A DNA stretch of 64,000 nucleotides from Bradyrhizobium manausense (GCF_018131105.1 NZ_JAFCJI010000005.1:62001-126000), one strand, 5' to 3'. Positions 24,076-33,042 are shown, counted from the first letter of the stretch. Numbers and translations are program-made. The notes: a model not told the origin generated them from the letters alone.

Positions 24076-25374
24076 ATGTTGTCTGTCGAACTCATCATCG
24101 TCGTCGTCCTGATCGTCATCAACGGCCTGTTGTCCATGTCCGAGCTGGCGGTGGTCTCGTCGCGCCCGGCGCGGCTGTCGCTGCTGGCGGCCAAGGGCGT
24201 GCGCGGCGCCGAGCGCGCGCTGACACTGGCTGCCGACCCTGGAAAATTCCTGTCGACGGTGCAGATCGGCATCACGCTGGTCGGCGTGCTCTCGGGCGCC
24301 TTCTCCGGCGCGACGCTGGGACAACGGCTGACTCAATGGCTGGTCGAGCTCGGCATGTCCTCAGGCATTGCCGACATCGTCGGCGTCGGCATCGTCGTCA
24401 CCATCATCACCTATGCGACCCTGATCGTCGGCGAGCTGGTGCCGAAGCAGGTGGCGCTGCGCGATCCTGAAAGCATCGCAGTCAAGGTCGCGCCCGCGAT
24501 GCATGTGCTGGCGCGAGTCTCGCTGCCGCTGGTGTTTCTGCTCGACCTCTCCGGCAAGCTGATCCTCACGCTGCTCGGCCGCGGCGGCAAGGCCGAGGAG
24601 AAAGTGTCGGAAGACGAGATCCATCATCTGGTCAACGAGGCCGAGAACGCCGGCGTGCTCGAGCCTGGCGAGAAAGAGATGATCGCGGGCGTGATGAGGC
24701 TCGGCGACCGCCCGGTCGGGGCCGTGATGACGCCGCGCACGGAGGTCAACGAGATCGACCTCAACGATGCGCCGCAGACCATTCACGAGATTATCACGAA
24801 GAGCCCGCATTCGCGCTTTCCGGTCTCGGACGGCGATCGCGACAAGCCGATTGGCGTGCTCCAGGCCAAGGACCTGCTGGTCGCCTACATGAATGAACGC
24901 ACGCCGGATTTGCGCGCGCTGGTCCGCGAAGCGCCCAGCATTCCCGCATCAGCGGATGCCCGCGATGTGCTCGCGATCCTGAAGACCGCACCGGTTCATG
25001 TCGGCTTCGTTTATGACGAGTACGGCGCCTTCGAAGGCGTGGTGACGGCGGCGGATATCCTGGAATCGATCGTCGGCGCCTTCCATTCCGAAGAAGGCCC
25101 GCCGGAGCCGGCTTACGTCAGGCGCGCGGACGATTCTCTGCTCGTCTCGGGCTGGATGCCGGTCGACGAGTTCGGCGAGCTGCTCAGCGTCGAGCTGCCG
25201 CCGCATCACCGCTACAACACGGTGGCCGGCCTCGTGCTGCAGCAATTCACGGTGCTGCCGAATGTCGGCGACGCCTTCGACTTCGCCGGCTGGCACATCG
25301 AGGTGGTCGATCTCGATGGCAGGAGAATCGACAAGATTTTGGCGAGCCGACTGGGGGAAGTGGAGACGGGTTGA
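24076..25374 (+). CDS. CNNM/CBS-domain membrane protein (hemolysin C/CorC family)
   Basis: A 432-residue inner-membrane protein. The CNNM (DUF21) domain with four hydrophobic segments is at about residues 1-190 (LIIVVVLIVINGLLSMSELA, GIVVTIITYATLIVGELVPK), a CBS pair at about 205-330 (VMTPRTEVNEIDLNDAPQTI, GFVYDEYGAFEGVVTAADIL), and a CorC_HlyC domain at the C-terminus (about 345-430, VSGWMPVDEFGELL, HRYNTVAGLVLQQF). Related proteins handle Mg2+/Co2+ efflux or ion sensing; the historic name hemolysin is misleading. The ATG at 24076 is chosen over the upstream frame because it begins directly before TM1. Confidence 0.9.
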   Translation: MLSVELIIVVVLIVINGLLSMSELAVVSSRPARLSLLAAKGVRGAERALTLAADPGKFLSTVQIGITLVGVLSGAFSGATLGQRLTQWLVELGMSSGIADIVGVGIVVTIITYATLIVGELVPKQVALRDPESIAVKVAPAMHVLARVSLPLVFLLDLSGKLILTLLGRGGKAEEKVSEDEIHHLVNEAENAGVLEPGEKEMIAGVMRLGDRPVGAVMTPRTEVNEIDLNDAPQTIHEIITKSPHSRFPVSDGDRDKPIGVLQAKDLLVAYMNERTPDLRALVREAPSIPASADARDVLAILKTAPVHVGFVYDEYGAFEGVVTAADILESIVGAFHSEEGPPEPAYVRRADDSLLVSGWMPVDEFGELLSVELPPHHRYNTVAGLVLQQFTVLPNVGDAFDFAGWHIEVVDLDGRRIDKILASRLGEVETG

Positions 25375-25404
25375 GTTTGCGCTAAGCTTGCGGCTGACTT
25401 TCCT

Positions 25405-25422
25405 TCTCCCCCTTGTGGGAGA
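25405..25422. repeat. Short hairpin, CTCCC/GGGAG type
   Basis: TCTCCC-CCTTGT-GGGAGA is a 6-bp inverted repeat 30 bases after the CNNM gene. It looks like a fragment of a short intergenic repeat (CTTCTCCCCTTGTGGGAGAAGG type) common in alphaproteobacteria, and could help end transcription. Confidence 0.35.
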
Positions 25423-25458
25423 GGTGCACCGTCGTCGCAAGGACGAGCGAAAGTCGTA

Positions 25459-25701
25459 TCACCCGAACCGCACCCCGATCCGCTTTTCCTTGCGCCAGAC
25501 TACCTTACAGATGAGGTGCGCTCCGTCGGCCTTGATGGACAGGGTGAAGCGCTCGGGGATGCCGACCGGGCTGGTGACGTCGAGGGCTGCGCCGGTGTCG
25601 GAGAAATTGCGGATGGTGCAGTCGATCGCGCCGCCGCCGAACTCGATGGTTCCGGCCTTCAACACGCGATGCCTGGATTTGCTGCGCCGTTCTTCGTCCA
25701 T
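25459..25701 (-). CDS. PilZ-domain protein
   Basis: An 80-residue single-domain PilZ protein. The N-terminal RRSKSRHRVLKAGTIEF holds an R-x-x-x-R type c-di-GMP-binding motif and the strand CTIRNFSDTGAALDV carries the D/N-x-S-x-x-G part. PilZ proteins bind cyclic di-GMP and pass the signal to motility, polysaccharide or transcription targets. It is a lone gene between the CNNM protein and the glutamate-synthase-like enzyme. Domain call is confident; the target is unknown. Confidence 0.88.
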   Translation of the reverse strand: MDEERRSKSRHRVLKAGTIEFGGGAIDCTIRNFSDTGAALDVTSPVGIPERFTLSIKADGAHLICKVVWRKEKRIGVRFG

Positions 25702-25807
25702 CGGGCCAATTTACACCCGAAGCTGACACAGAGGTTAAGATGCAACCGGCTCGCGATGATTTTACGCCGCAGCAGGCCGCGGCGGTATCATGTGGTGGAT
25801 CACTGCC

Positions 25808-27475
25808 TCACTGCGCCGGCTGAAACGACGCCGCCTGCGCCATGCGCCAGGCGTCGCGGAACCGCGGGTCTTCCGTGCCTTCGAGCAGCTCGCCCGGACG
25901 CAGCGCTGGATAGAGCTGCGCAAAGGATTGCACCTGGGTCGTGGACGTCCGCTGGTTGAAGTGGATCGGACGCAATTGCTGCGGATGTTCGAGGCCCGCC
26001 GCAGCGATCAGCTCGGTGAGCGAGTGCAGCGTGGCGTGATGATAATTGTGCACGCGGTCGATCTTCAGCGGCACATAGAGCGCGCGCGCCCGGGTCGGAT
26101 CCTGGGTCGCGACGCCGGTCGGGCAGCGATCGGTATGGCAGCTCAGCGACTGGATGCAGCCGAGCGAGAACATGAAGCCGCGCGCCGAGTTGCAATAGTC
26201 GGCGCCGATCGCCATCGCGCGCGCCATGTCGAAGGCGGTGGCGATCTTCCCGGATGCACCGATCTTGATACGGTCGCGCGCATTGATGCCGACCAGCGCA
26301 TTGTGAACGAAACTGACGCCCTCGCGCATCGGCATGCCCAGATGGTCCATGAACTCGAGCGGCGCGGCGCCGGTGCCGCCTTCGTTGCCGTCGACGACGA
26401 TGAAATCGGGATAGATTCCTGTCTCCAGCATCGCCTTGCAGATCGCCAGAAACTCCCAGGGATGGCCGATACAGAGCTTGAAGCCGGCCGGCTTGCCGCC
26501 GGAGAGCTTCCGCATCTCGGCGATGAACTGCATCATGCCGACAGGCGTGGAGAAGGCGCGATGCGAGGCCGGTGAGATGCAATCCTCGCCCATCGAGACG
26601 CCGCGAATCTTGGAGATTTCCTCCGAGACTTTCGCCGCCGGCAACACGCCGCCATGGCCGGGCTTGGCGCCCTGGCTGACCTTGAGCTCGACCATCTTGA
26701 TCTGATCGTCGCTGGCGACGCGCGCGAAGGCCTCCGGATCGAAGGTGCCGTCAAGATGGCGACAGCCGAAATACCCGGAGCCGATTTCCCAGATGATGTC
26801 GCCACCCATCTCGCGATGATAGGGACTGACACCGCCTTCGCCGGTGTCGTGGGCGAAGCCGCCCTTCTTCGCGCCGGCATTGAGCGCGCGCACCGCGTTC
26901 GGGCTGAGGGCACCGAAGCTCATCGCCGAGATGTTGAACACCGAGGCCGAATACGGCCTGGTGCAGTCGGGCCCGCCGATGGTGACACGAAACTTCTCCG
27001 CGGCATGCGCCTTCGGCGATACCGAGTGATGCATCCACTCGTAGCCCTCGCGATAGACGTCCTCCTGGGTGCCGAACGGACGCTTGTCGAGCTGCATCTT
27101 GGCGCGCTGATAGACCACCGCGCGAATGTCGCGCGAGAACGGCATACCGTCCTTCTCGCTCTCGAAGAAATACTGCCGCATCTCCGGGCGTATCTCCTCG
27201 AGCAGGAAGCGGATATGCGCCGAGATCGGGTAGTTGCGCAGGACCGCATGGCCCTTCTGCATGAGATCGCGGATGCCGAGCAGCGTCAGCGCGCCGAAGA
27301 TCGCGATCGGGATCAGCAGGATGTCGAAGATCCTGCGGTCCGCGATGCCGATGCCGATCAGCAGTGCGGTGACGACCGCGCAGATCGTCAGAATGATGAA
27401 GCGCGGCGAAAATGGAAGCAGCAGTGTTTCCATCAGCCCTTCGGACGGAGCTTGCGTCTTGTTATCGTTGGCCAC
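25808..27475 (-). CDS. Membrane-anchored FMN-binding glutamate-synthase-family protein
   Basis: A 555-residue protein. Two hydrophobic segments at about residues 24-70 (FIILTICAVVTALLIGIGIA, ILLIPIAIFGALTLLGI) anchor it; residues about 90-530 are the FMN-binding barrel of glutamate synthases (SVFNISAMSFGALSPNAVRA, HDTGEGGVSPYHREMGGDII, VSQGAKPGHGGVLPAAKVSE, VVDGNEGGTGAAPLEFMDHL, GADYCNSARGFMFSLGCIQS). It includes a cysteine cluster (LGCIQSLSCHTDRCPTGV) like that used for the 3Fe-4S centre. It lacks the amidotransferase domain of GltB, so the reaction and electron donor are unknown. Confidence 0.9.
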   Translation of the reverse strand: MANDNKTQAPSEGLMETLLLPFSPRFIILTICAVVTALLIGIGIADRRIFDILLIPIAIFGALTLLGIRDLMQKGHAVLRNYPISAHIRFLLEEIRPEMRQYFFESEKDGMPFSRDIRAVVYQRAKMQLDKRPFGTQEDVYREGYEWMHHSVSPKAHAAEKFRVTIGGPDCTRPYSASVFNISAMSFGALSPNAVRALNAGAKKGGFAHDTGEGGVSPYHREMGGDIIWEIGSGYFGCRHLDGTFDPEAFARVASDDQIKMVELKVSQGAKPGHGGVLPAAKVSEEISKIRGVSMGEDCISPASHRAFSTPVGMMQFIAEMRKLSGGKPAGFKLCIGHPWEFLAICKAMLETGIYPDFIVVDGNEGGTGAAPLEFMDHLGMPMREGVSFVHNALVGINARDRIKIGASGKIATAFDMARAMAIGADYCNSARGFMFSLGCIQSLSCHTDRCPTGVATQDPTRARALYVPLKIDRVHNYHHATLHSLTELIAAAGLEHPQQLRPIHFNQRTSTTQVQSFAQLYPALRPGELLEGTEDPRFRDAWRMAQAASFQPAQ

Positions 27476-27584
27476 GACCTCGTCCCTCTCGCCAGCATGA
27501 CGGGGTATGATACGCCCGCGCCGCGTCTATGGATATGACGCGGACCCGTTTTGAGGCTACCGAATCCGCACGCTCCAAATCAAT

Positions 27585-27604
27585 CCGCCAAGCGGCGGGC
27601 TTTT
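27585..27604. terminator. Small GC hairpin with T-run between the FMN enzyme and patatin genes
   Basis: CCGCC-AAGC-GGCGG is followed on the plus strand by GCTTTT. Both flanking genes run on the minus strand, so it would sit between the patatin stop and the start of the next gene. It has terminator form but the T-run is on the opposite side from that needed for the patatin gene. Confidence 0.25.
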
Positions 27605-27634
27605 GCAGTGCAATAGATTCAATGACATGACAAA

Positions 27635-28513
27635 TCAGTGACCGTGCAGCTGCGCCTCATGCGGAATCACGCCGTGCCGCTCGAGGCCGCCCTGCGTCAG
27701 CCATTCGCCGGTCGACTCGATCGCGCGATCGATATGTTCGCCGGTGCGCGAGAAATCGTAAGGCGACCCCACCATCGGGCAGAGCGGCGGCACCACGACA
27801 TATTCGATCTCGGGGGAGAGCCCTTCCAGCTCGGCCACCAGCTGCCGCGCGGTCAGCAGCGTCAGCGCATGGAGGGCATTGGCGACCGCACCGACCGGGG
27901 GACTTGCGACCGCACAGGCGTGCCCCGCCGGCAGCACGATCAGCCGCTTTGCACCCATCTTCACCGCGATCCGCACCGGCGTGTTCGAGGAAATCGCGCC
28001 GTCGGCAAGGAACAGGTTGCGGTAGTGGATCGGGGTGAAGGCACCGGGAATCGCGGTCGACGCCAGGATCGCCTCGACCGCCGGGCCATCCGACAGCACC
28101 ACGCTCTCGCCGGAGACGAAATCGGTGGTGACGATGTGAAGGGGAAGCTGGGCGTCCTGAAGGTTGCGATAAGGCAGATGATCCTCGATCAGCTTGCGAA
28201 TGCCGTCATGGGGAATCAGAAAGTCCCGCCGCCACATGAAGCCGAGCAGCGTCCGCCAGGTGACCGGAAAGACATCGTGGCGTTTCAGCCCGCGCCAGAG
28301 CGCTTCCAGCCCGAGCACGCCCTTGAGCGAGGGATCGCCGGCATAATAGGCGCCGTTGATCGCGCCAACACTGGAGCCGACAACAAGATCGGCAACGACC
28401 CCGTGCTTGGCCAGAGCATGCATCATGCCGACCTGGATCGCTCCGAAACTGCCGCCACCCGCCAGCACATAGGCGGTCGGTTTTGGCGGACGACCATGGT
28501 CGATCGCAGACAA
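27635..28513 (-). CDS. Patatin-like phospholipase
   Basis: A 292-residue patatin/RssA-type serine lipid acyl hydrolase. The oxyanion hole is GGGSFGAIQVGM (about residues 19-30), the nucleophile elbow VGSSVGAIN (about 44-52; Ser in GSSVG), and the catalytic Asp in LADGAISSN at about 175. There is no signal peptide, so it is probably cytosolic or membrane-associated. The start is TTG at 28513, with GGGGGAG about 11 bases upstream; no better ATG exists. Lipid substrate unknown. Confidence 0.87.
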   Translation of the reverse strand: MSAIDHGRPPKPTAYVLAGGGSFGAIQVGMMHALAKHGVVADLVVGSSVGAINGAYYAGDPSLKGVLGLEALWRGLKRHDVFPVTWRTLLGFMWRRDFLIPHDGIRKLIEDHLPYRNLQDAQLPLHIVTTDFVSGESVVLSDGPAVEAILASTAIPGAFTPIHYRNLFLADGAISSNTPVRIAVKMGAKRLIVLPAGHACAVASPPVGAVANALHALTLLTARQLVAELEGLSPEIEYVVVPPLCPMVGSPYDFSRTGEHIDRAIESTGEWLTQGGLERHGVIPHEAQLHGH

Positions 28514-28669
28514 GGCGTACGCAGCTCCCCCACTTCTCGCATCGCAACATCGGTGCGAGAATTTGCCGCGCGCTTATAACAAGGCGCGCCTGGGCGATGC
28601 CAATAACAAAGTCGGGGGAGGATGGTGAGGAGGAGCTAGCGGGAAGCGAGAGGCTGATCGCACCAGTTT

Positions 28670-28793
28670 GATCCCGGCGAAAGCCGGGATCCATGGCCAC
28701 AGGAAGACGTCGGTGCGCGAGTTGATAACCACTGGTCGTCGCCAAACGACTTCCTGTGGTCATGGGTTCCGGATCGGCGCTTCGCTTGTCCGG
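28670..28793. repeat. Intergenic palindromic repeat, family A (copy 1)
   Basis: The element opens with a perfect hairpin GATCCCGGC-GAAA-GCCGGGATC (28670-28691), then CCATGGCCACAGGAAG (28691-28706) pairs with CTTCCTGTGGTCATGG (28750-28765, one mismatch), and it ends with GGATCGGCGCTTCGCTTGTCCGG. The same order of parts recurs at 38570-38698. It fills most of the 330-base gap between the patatin and ferredoxin reductase genes; nothing else is visible there. Confidence 0.75.
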
Positions 28794-28843
28794 AAGGACA
28801 CCAATGTTGCGGCTAAAGCGTCGCGATCAAAGTCGAGCGCCAA

Positions 28844-29617
28844 TCAGCGCTCGACGAACGCCTTCTCGATCACGAAATGGCCGGGCTTGTTGCCGGAGCC
28901 CTCGATGAAGTCGCGGCCTTCGAACATCACCTTCAGCTCTTCGAGCATCGCCGGGCTGCCGCACATCATGACGCGGTCGGTCTCGATGTTGAGCGGGCCC
29001 TGGCCGATGTCGTTGAAGATCTGCTCGGAGCTGATGAGGTCGGTGATGCGGCCGCGGTTGCGGAACGGCTCGCGGGTCACGGTCGGATAGTAGATCAGCT
29101 TGTCGGCGAGCAGTTCGCCGAACAGCTCGTCCTCGCGCAAGCTGGCGACGAGCTTCTCGCCATAGGCGAGCTCGGAGACCTGGCGGCAGCCATGCACCAG
29201 CACGATGCTCTCGAACTGCTCGTAGACCTCGGGGTCCTTGATCAGGCTGGCGAAGGGCGCAAGGCCGGTGCCGGTCGAGAGCAGCATCAGCCGCTTGCCG
29301 GGGATCAGGTTGTCGGTGATCAGCGTACCGGTCGCCTTTCGGCCGACCAGGATGGTATCGCCTTCCTTGATCTTCTGAAGGCGCGAGGTCAGCGGACCGT
29401 CCTGCACCTTGATCGAGAAGAACTCGAGCTCTTCCTCGTGGTTGGCGCTGGCCATGCTGTAGGCGCGCAGCAGCGGACGGCCGTCGACCTCGAGGCCGAT
29501 CATGGCGAACTGACCGTTCTGGAAGCGGAAGCCGGTGTCGCGCGTGGCGCGGAAGCTGAACAACGTGTCGGTCCAGTGCTGGACGGAAAGAACTTTCTCT
29601 CGGTAAAACGCGCTCAT
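28844..29617 (-). CDS. fpr: Ferredoxin--NADP+ reductase
   Basis: A 257-residue FAD flavoprotein moving electrons between NADPH and ferredoxin/flavodoxin. FAD-binding residues are in RPLLRAYSMASANHEEELEF (about 48-67), the NADP phosphate loop in LSTGTGLAPFASLI (about 111-124), and the C-terminus ends FVIEKAFVER, the bacterial subclass I pattern. ATG at 29617 is chosen over the upstream 29656 because the protein then begins with SAFYREKVL, the usual first strand. Stress-linked roles are known in the family; control here is not visible. Confidence 0.93.
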   Translation of the reverse strand: MSAFYREKVLSVQHWTDTLFSFRATRDTGFRFQNGQFAMIGLEVDGRPLLRAYSMASANHEEELEFFSIKVQDGPLTSRLQKIKEGDTILVGRKATGTLITDNLIPGKRLMLLSTGTGLAPFASLIKDPEVYEQFESIVLVHGCRQVSELAYGEKLVASLREDELFGELLADKLIYYPTVTREPFRNRGRITDLISSEQIFNDIGQGPLNIETDRVMMCGSPAMLEELKVMFEGRDFIEGSGNKPGHFVIEKAFVER

Positions 29618-29990
29618 GATTTTCGATATTCCGAATGTCTGCGGGTTTTCGGGCAAAAGCGTTGCCCGGCCCTGAAAACGGGGCGGACACCATTGCCATG
29701 GCGGAGGATTTCGCGTGTGTGATCTACGCCTTTGAGACCAATAATCAACCTCGTTTCGGATGCAATTGATGCCGGGCCATCAGGCATTTGCGGCGGAAAT
29801 GGTCACATCATTAACGGATCTGCTGTCCGGAGCGCGTGGAGGGCAATTTCTTTTCCCTTTCGAGCGCGAATGCAGCACTTAATTTCCATCGCGCTCGCGA
29901 GAATTTCATTAAGAATAGCTCTGATTTTCACCCCTGCTTGGCGCCATTTCCCGCAATTTTGCGGCTTTTGGCGCTCGGAACGAACAGGCC
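29618..29990. other. Divergent intergenic region, no gene found
   Basis: A 373-base region between divergent fpr and the ATP-grasp gene. It is more AT-rich than the surrounding coding DNA in its right half (TTAATTTCC, GAATTTCATTAAGAATAG) and must hold both promoters. A weak hairpin (ATGCC...GGCAT near 29770-29787) is the only dyad I noticed. No open frame in it looks coding. Confidence 0.5.
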
Positions 29991-30803
29991 ATGGCAAGTC
30001 ACGAGCGGATCTTCGTCCAGGCGATCAGAAGCTATGGCGCGCGCCATGGCATCGACGTCGATATCCGCTCCGGCGGCTGGCTGATCGCAATGCGCCGCGG
30101 GCCGATGCGCCGGTTCGCGTTCGGCTACGACGTCGGCCTCAACAGCGCGATTGCCCATCGCCTCGCCAACGACAAATCGGCGACGTCGGAGGCGCTGTCA
30201 CTTGCACGCGTGCCCTGCATCCCGCATCACCTCTTCCTCAATCCGAAGCTGGGCGAGAGTGTCGTCGACCCCGCCTGGCGCGACGCAATGCTCGCGCTGC
30301 TTCATGACCATCCGCAAGGCGTGGTGGTGAAGCCGAACGAGGGAACCTCGGGGCGCTCGGTGTTCAAAGTGACGACGGAGACGGAACTCGATCACGCGGT
30401 GGACGAGGTCTTTTCGATGAGCGTCGGGCTGGTGATCTCGCCCTATGTCGCGATCGAGGACGAGGTTCGCGTGGTGCTGCTCGATGATGTGCCCCTCGTC
30501 GTCTACAGCAAGCTGCGCGGCAACGATTGGCGACACAATCTCGATGCCGGCGCAAAGCCGGTGTTGCTGGAGGACGGCGAGGTTCGTGCGACGTGCGTGA
30601 GGCTCGCGATCGATGCCGCGCGCGCGATCGGTATTACCTTTGCGTCGATCGACGTGGTTCGCGTCGATGGTGAGTGGAAGGTGCTGGAGATCAATTCTGG
30701 CGTGATGATGGAAGCACTGGGCAAGCTGCATCCGGAGCTGGTGCAGGCGGCGTATGACGCGGCGCTGGACCGGGTGTTTGCTGAAGCGCCCCGCGAGCGC
30801 TGA
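29991..30803 (+). CDS. ATP-grasp (RimK-like) ligase of unknown substrate
   Basis: A 270-residue protein with an ATP-grasp fold. A short N-terminal domain (about residues 1-75, FGYDVGLNSAIAHRLANDKS) leads to the B domain with the lysine region GVVVKPNEGTSGRSVFKV (about 103-120) and the C-terminal metal-binding part WKVLEINSGVMMEALGKLHP (about 227-246; Glu and Asn). ATP-grasp enzymes join a carboxylate, via an acyl-phosphate, to an amine or thiol. It resembles the ligase part of glutathione and cyanophycin synthetases. Nothing adjacent indicates the substrate. Confidence 0.82.
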   Translation: MASHERIFVQAIRSYGARHGIDVDIRSGGWLIAMRRGPMRRFAFGYDVGLNSAIAHRLANDKSATSEALSLARVPCIPHHLFLNPKLGESVVDPAWRDAMLALLHDHPQGVVVKPNEGTSGRSVFKVTTETELDHAVDEVFSMSVGLVISPYVAIEDEVRVVLLDDVPLVVYSKLRGNDWRHNLDAGAKPVLLEDGEVRATCVRLAIDAARAIGITFASIDVVRVDGEWKVLEINSGVMMEALGKLHPELVQAAYDAALDRVFAEAPRER

Positions 30804-30813
30804 TCTATCGGCG

Positions 30814-31734
30814 CTAATTATTCGCGCTGGCGGAATCGTCCATCGCTTTGAAGGCTTCTTCGAGCTGCAGCGAGATCGGCACGTTCATCCGTTCGCCGGT
30901 CGGCATCCGCGCGGTGAACCATTTGTTGTAGAGCGGCACGAGATCGTGGTTGGAGCCGAGCTTGCGGAAGGTGCGGTCGACCACGGCTGATAATTGCGGA
31001 TCGCCCTTGCGGAACATGATGCCGTAGGGATCGTAGGAGAGATAATCACCGGTGACGCGAAACTTGTCCTGCGCCTTGTGGCGCACGATCAGGCCCGAGA
31101 GGAGAATATCGTCGGTCGCGAAGGCATCGGCCTTCCCGTCCACCAGCATCTGGTACGACTGTTCATGATCGGCGCCGACGGCGATGTTCAGGCCGAGCGA
31201 GAGCTTCTTGTCGGCCGCCTGGATCGCCTGCTCGTTGGTGGTGCCCTTCGTCACCACGATGGTCTTGCCCTTCAGATCAGTCAGCGACTGGACGCTGGAC
31301 GCCTTCGGCACCATCAGCTTGGTGCCGGCGACGAACATCAGCGGCGAGAAGGCGACGCGCTTGCCGCGCTCGGAATTGGCCGTGGTCGAACCGCATTCCA
31401 GGTCGATCTTGTTCTGGAGCACGGCATCGATGCGGTCGTCCGAGGTGACCTTGACGTAGTCGATCTTCAGATTGGGATCGTCGACCTCGACGCCGATCTC
31501 CTCGACGATGGCCTCGCAGAGTTCGAGACTGTAGCCGATCGGCCTGTTGGCCTGATCGAGGAAGGAGAACGGCGGCGAGCTTTCACGGTAGCCGAGCCGC
31601 ACGGTGTGCGCATTCTTGATGGCTGACAGCGTCGGGCTAAGCCCTTCGCTGCCGCCGGTCTGGGCGGAGGCCCCTGACGCCAGCAGACACGCTGCCAGCA
31701 GCAGGCCGCTTGAAATCGCCGTCAAAGGGCGCAT
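30814..31734 (-). CDS. Glutamate/aspartate-type periplasmic binding protein (family 3)
   Basis: A 306-residue secreted solute-binding protein: signal peptide (MRPLTAISSGLLLAACLLAS, cleavage near ASAQ), then the two-lobe family 3 pattern (VRLGYRESSPPFSFLDQANR, PIGYSLELCEAIVEEIG, LTDLKGKTIVVTKGTTNE). It resembles GltI/AatJ, which serve an ABC importer. Here no ABC permease is adjacent; instead it starts 12 bases after the stop of a DAACS symporter and is probably its co-transcribed partner. Confidence 0.88.
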   Translation of the reverse strand: MRPLTAISSGLLLAACLLASGASAQTGGSEGLSPTLSAIKNAHTVRLGYRESSPPFSFLDQANRPIGYSLELCEAIVEEIGVEVDDPNLKIDYVKVTSDDRIDAVLQNKIDLECGSTTANSERGKRVAFSPLMFVAGTKLMVPKASSVQSLTDLKGKTIVVTKGTTNEQAIQAADKKLSLGLNIAVGADHEQSYQMLVDGKADAFATDDILLSGLIVRHKAQDKFRVTGDYLSYDPYGIMFRKGDPQLSAVVDRTFRKLGSNHDLVPLYNKWFTARMPTGERMNVPISLQLEEAFKAMDDSASANN

Positions 31735-31746
31735 GACGCACTCCCG

Positions 31747-33042
31747 TCAATGACCGGCCATCGCGGGCACTTCGCCCGGCACCATGTCGCCGGGCACGAC
31801 ATCGCCCGGTCCCATCGCATGCTCGGGCCCGAGTTCGCCTTCCCACTTCGCCACGACCGAGGTCGCCAGCGTGTTGCCGATCACGTTGGTGGCGCTGCGG
31901 CCCATGTCGAGGAAGGTGTCGATGCCCATGATCATCAAGAGTCCCGCCTCGGGGATGCCGAACTGCGAGAGGGTGGAAGCGATCACCACGAGGGAGGCGC
32001 GCGGCACGCCGGCAACGCCCTTGGACGTGATCATGAGCGTCGCGAGCATCGCCAGCTGCGTCGCGAGCGGCATCTCGATGTGATAGGTCTGCGCGATGAA
32101 GATACTGGCGAATGTGCAGTACATCATCGTGCCGTCGAGATTGAAAGAGTAGCCGAGCGGCAGCACGAAACTCGATATCCGTGACGAGGCGCCGAACTTG
32201 TTCAGGCCCTCCAGCGTCTTCGGATAGGCCGCTTCCGAGCTCGCGGTGGAGAACGCGATCATCAGCGGCTCGCGGATCAGCCGGAGCAGATGGCTGTAGC
32301 GCGGCCCGATGACGATGAAGCCGACTGCCACCAGGATGCCCCAGAGGATGAACAGCGAGAGATAGAAGCCACCCATGAACACGATGAGCTTCCAGAGCAC
32401 CAGCAGGCCGTTTTTGGCGACCGTCGCGGTGATGGCGGCCCAGACCGCAAACGGCGCGAACAGCATCACATAGCCCGTCACCTTGAGCATGATGTGGCCG
32501 AGATCGTCGATCAGGGAGAGGATCTGCTTGGAGCGTTCGGGCAATGCGCCCATCGCCACCGAGAAAAACACGGCAAAGATCACGATCTGGAGGATTTCGT
32601 TCTGCGCCATCGCATCCGCGATCGAGGTCGGGATCAGATGGGTCAGGAATTTCTCGATCGAGAAGGCCGAGACCGGCAGGCCTGTCGATTGCCCTGCCGC
32701 GGGCAGCGTGCCGGGAAAGTTCGCGCCCGGCTGAAGCAGGTTCACCATGACGAGGCCGAGCATCAGCGAGACAAAGGACGCGCTGACGAACCAGCCCATG
32801 GTCTTGGCGAAGATGCGCCCGAGCTTCGAGCCCGAACCCATATGGGCGATGCCGCCGACCAGCGTCGCAAACACCAGCGGCGCGATGATCATCTTGATCA
32901 GGCGCAGGAAGATCACGGCGATCAGGTTGATGGAGGAGGCCCAGTCGCCGCGCGTCTCGGGCATGAAGTTGAAGATCGCAGAGCCCATGATGATGCCGAG
33001 CACCATCGCCGCCAGAATGTATTGCGTGAACCTGTTCGACAT
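31747..33042 (-). CDS. Dicarboxylate/amino acid:cation symporter (DAACS family)
   Basis: A 431-residue inner-membrane secondary transporter of the GltP/DctA type. Hydrophobic segments span the protein; the HP1/TM7/HP2 core is visible as FSTASSEAAYPKTLEG (serine-rich loop, about residues 263-278), LPLGYSFNLDGTMMYCTFAS (TM7 NMDGT-like, about 297-316) and DMGRSATNVIGNTLATSVVA (TM8, about 380-399). Substrates are C4-dicarboxylates or glutamate/aspartate coupled to H+ or Na+. The last 25 residues have a repetitive acidic, proline and glycine-rich tail (GPGDVVPGDMVPGEVPAMAG). A glutamate-type binding protein follows. Confidence 0.92.
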   Translation of the reverse strand: MSNRFTQYILAAMVLGIIMGSAIFNFMPETRGDWASSINLIAVIFLRLIKMIIAPLVFATLVGGIAHMGSGSKLGRIFAKTMGWFVSASFVSLMLGLVMVNLLQPGANFPGTLPAAGQSTGLPVSAFSIEKFLTHLIPTSIADAMAQNEILQIVIFAVFFSVAMGALPERSKQILSLIDDLGHIMLKVTGYVMLFAPFAVWAAITATVAKNGLLVLWKLIVFMGGFYLSLFILWGILVAVGFIVIGPRYSHLLRLIREPLMIAFSTASSEAAYPKTLEGLNKFGASSRISSFVLPLGYSFNLDGTMMYCTFASIFIAQTYHIEMPLATQLAMLATLMITSKGVAGVPRASLVVIASTLSQFGIPEAGLLMIMGIDTFLDMGRSATNVIGNTLATSVVAKWEGELGPEHAMGPGDVVPGDMVPGEVPAMAGH

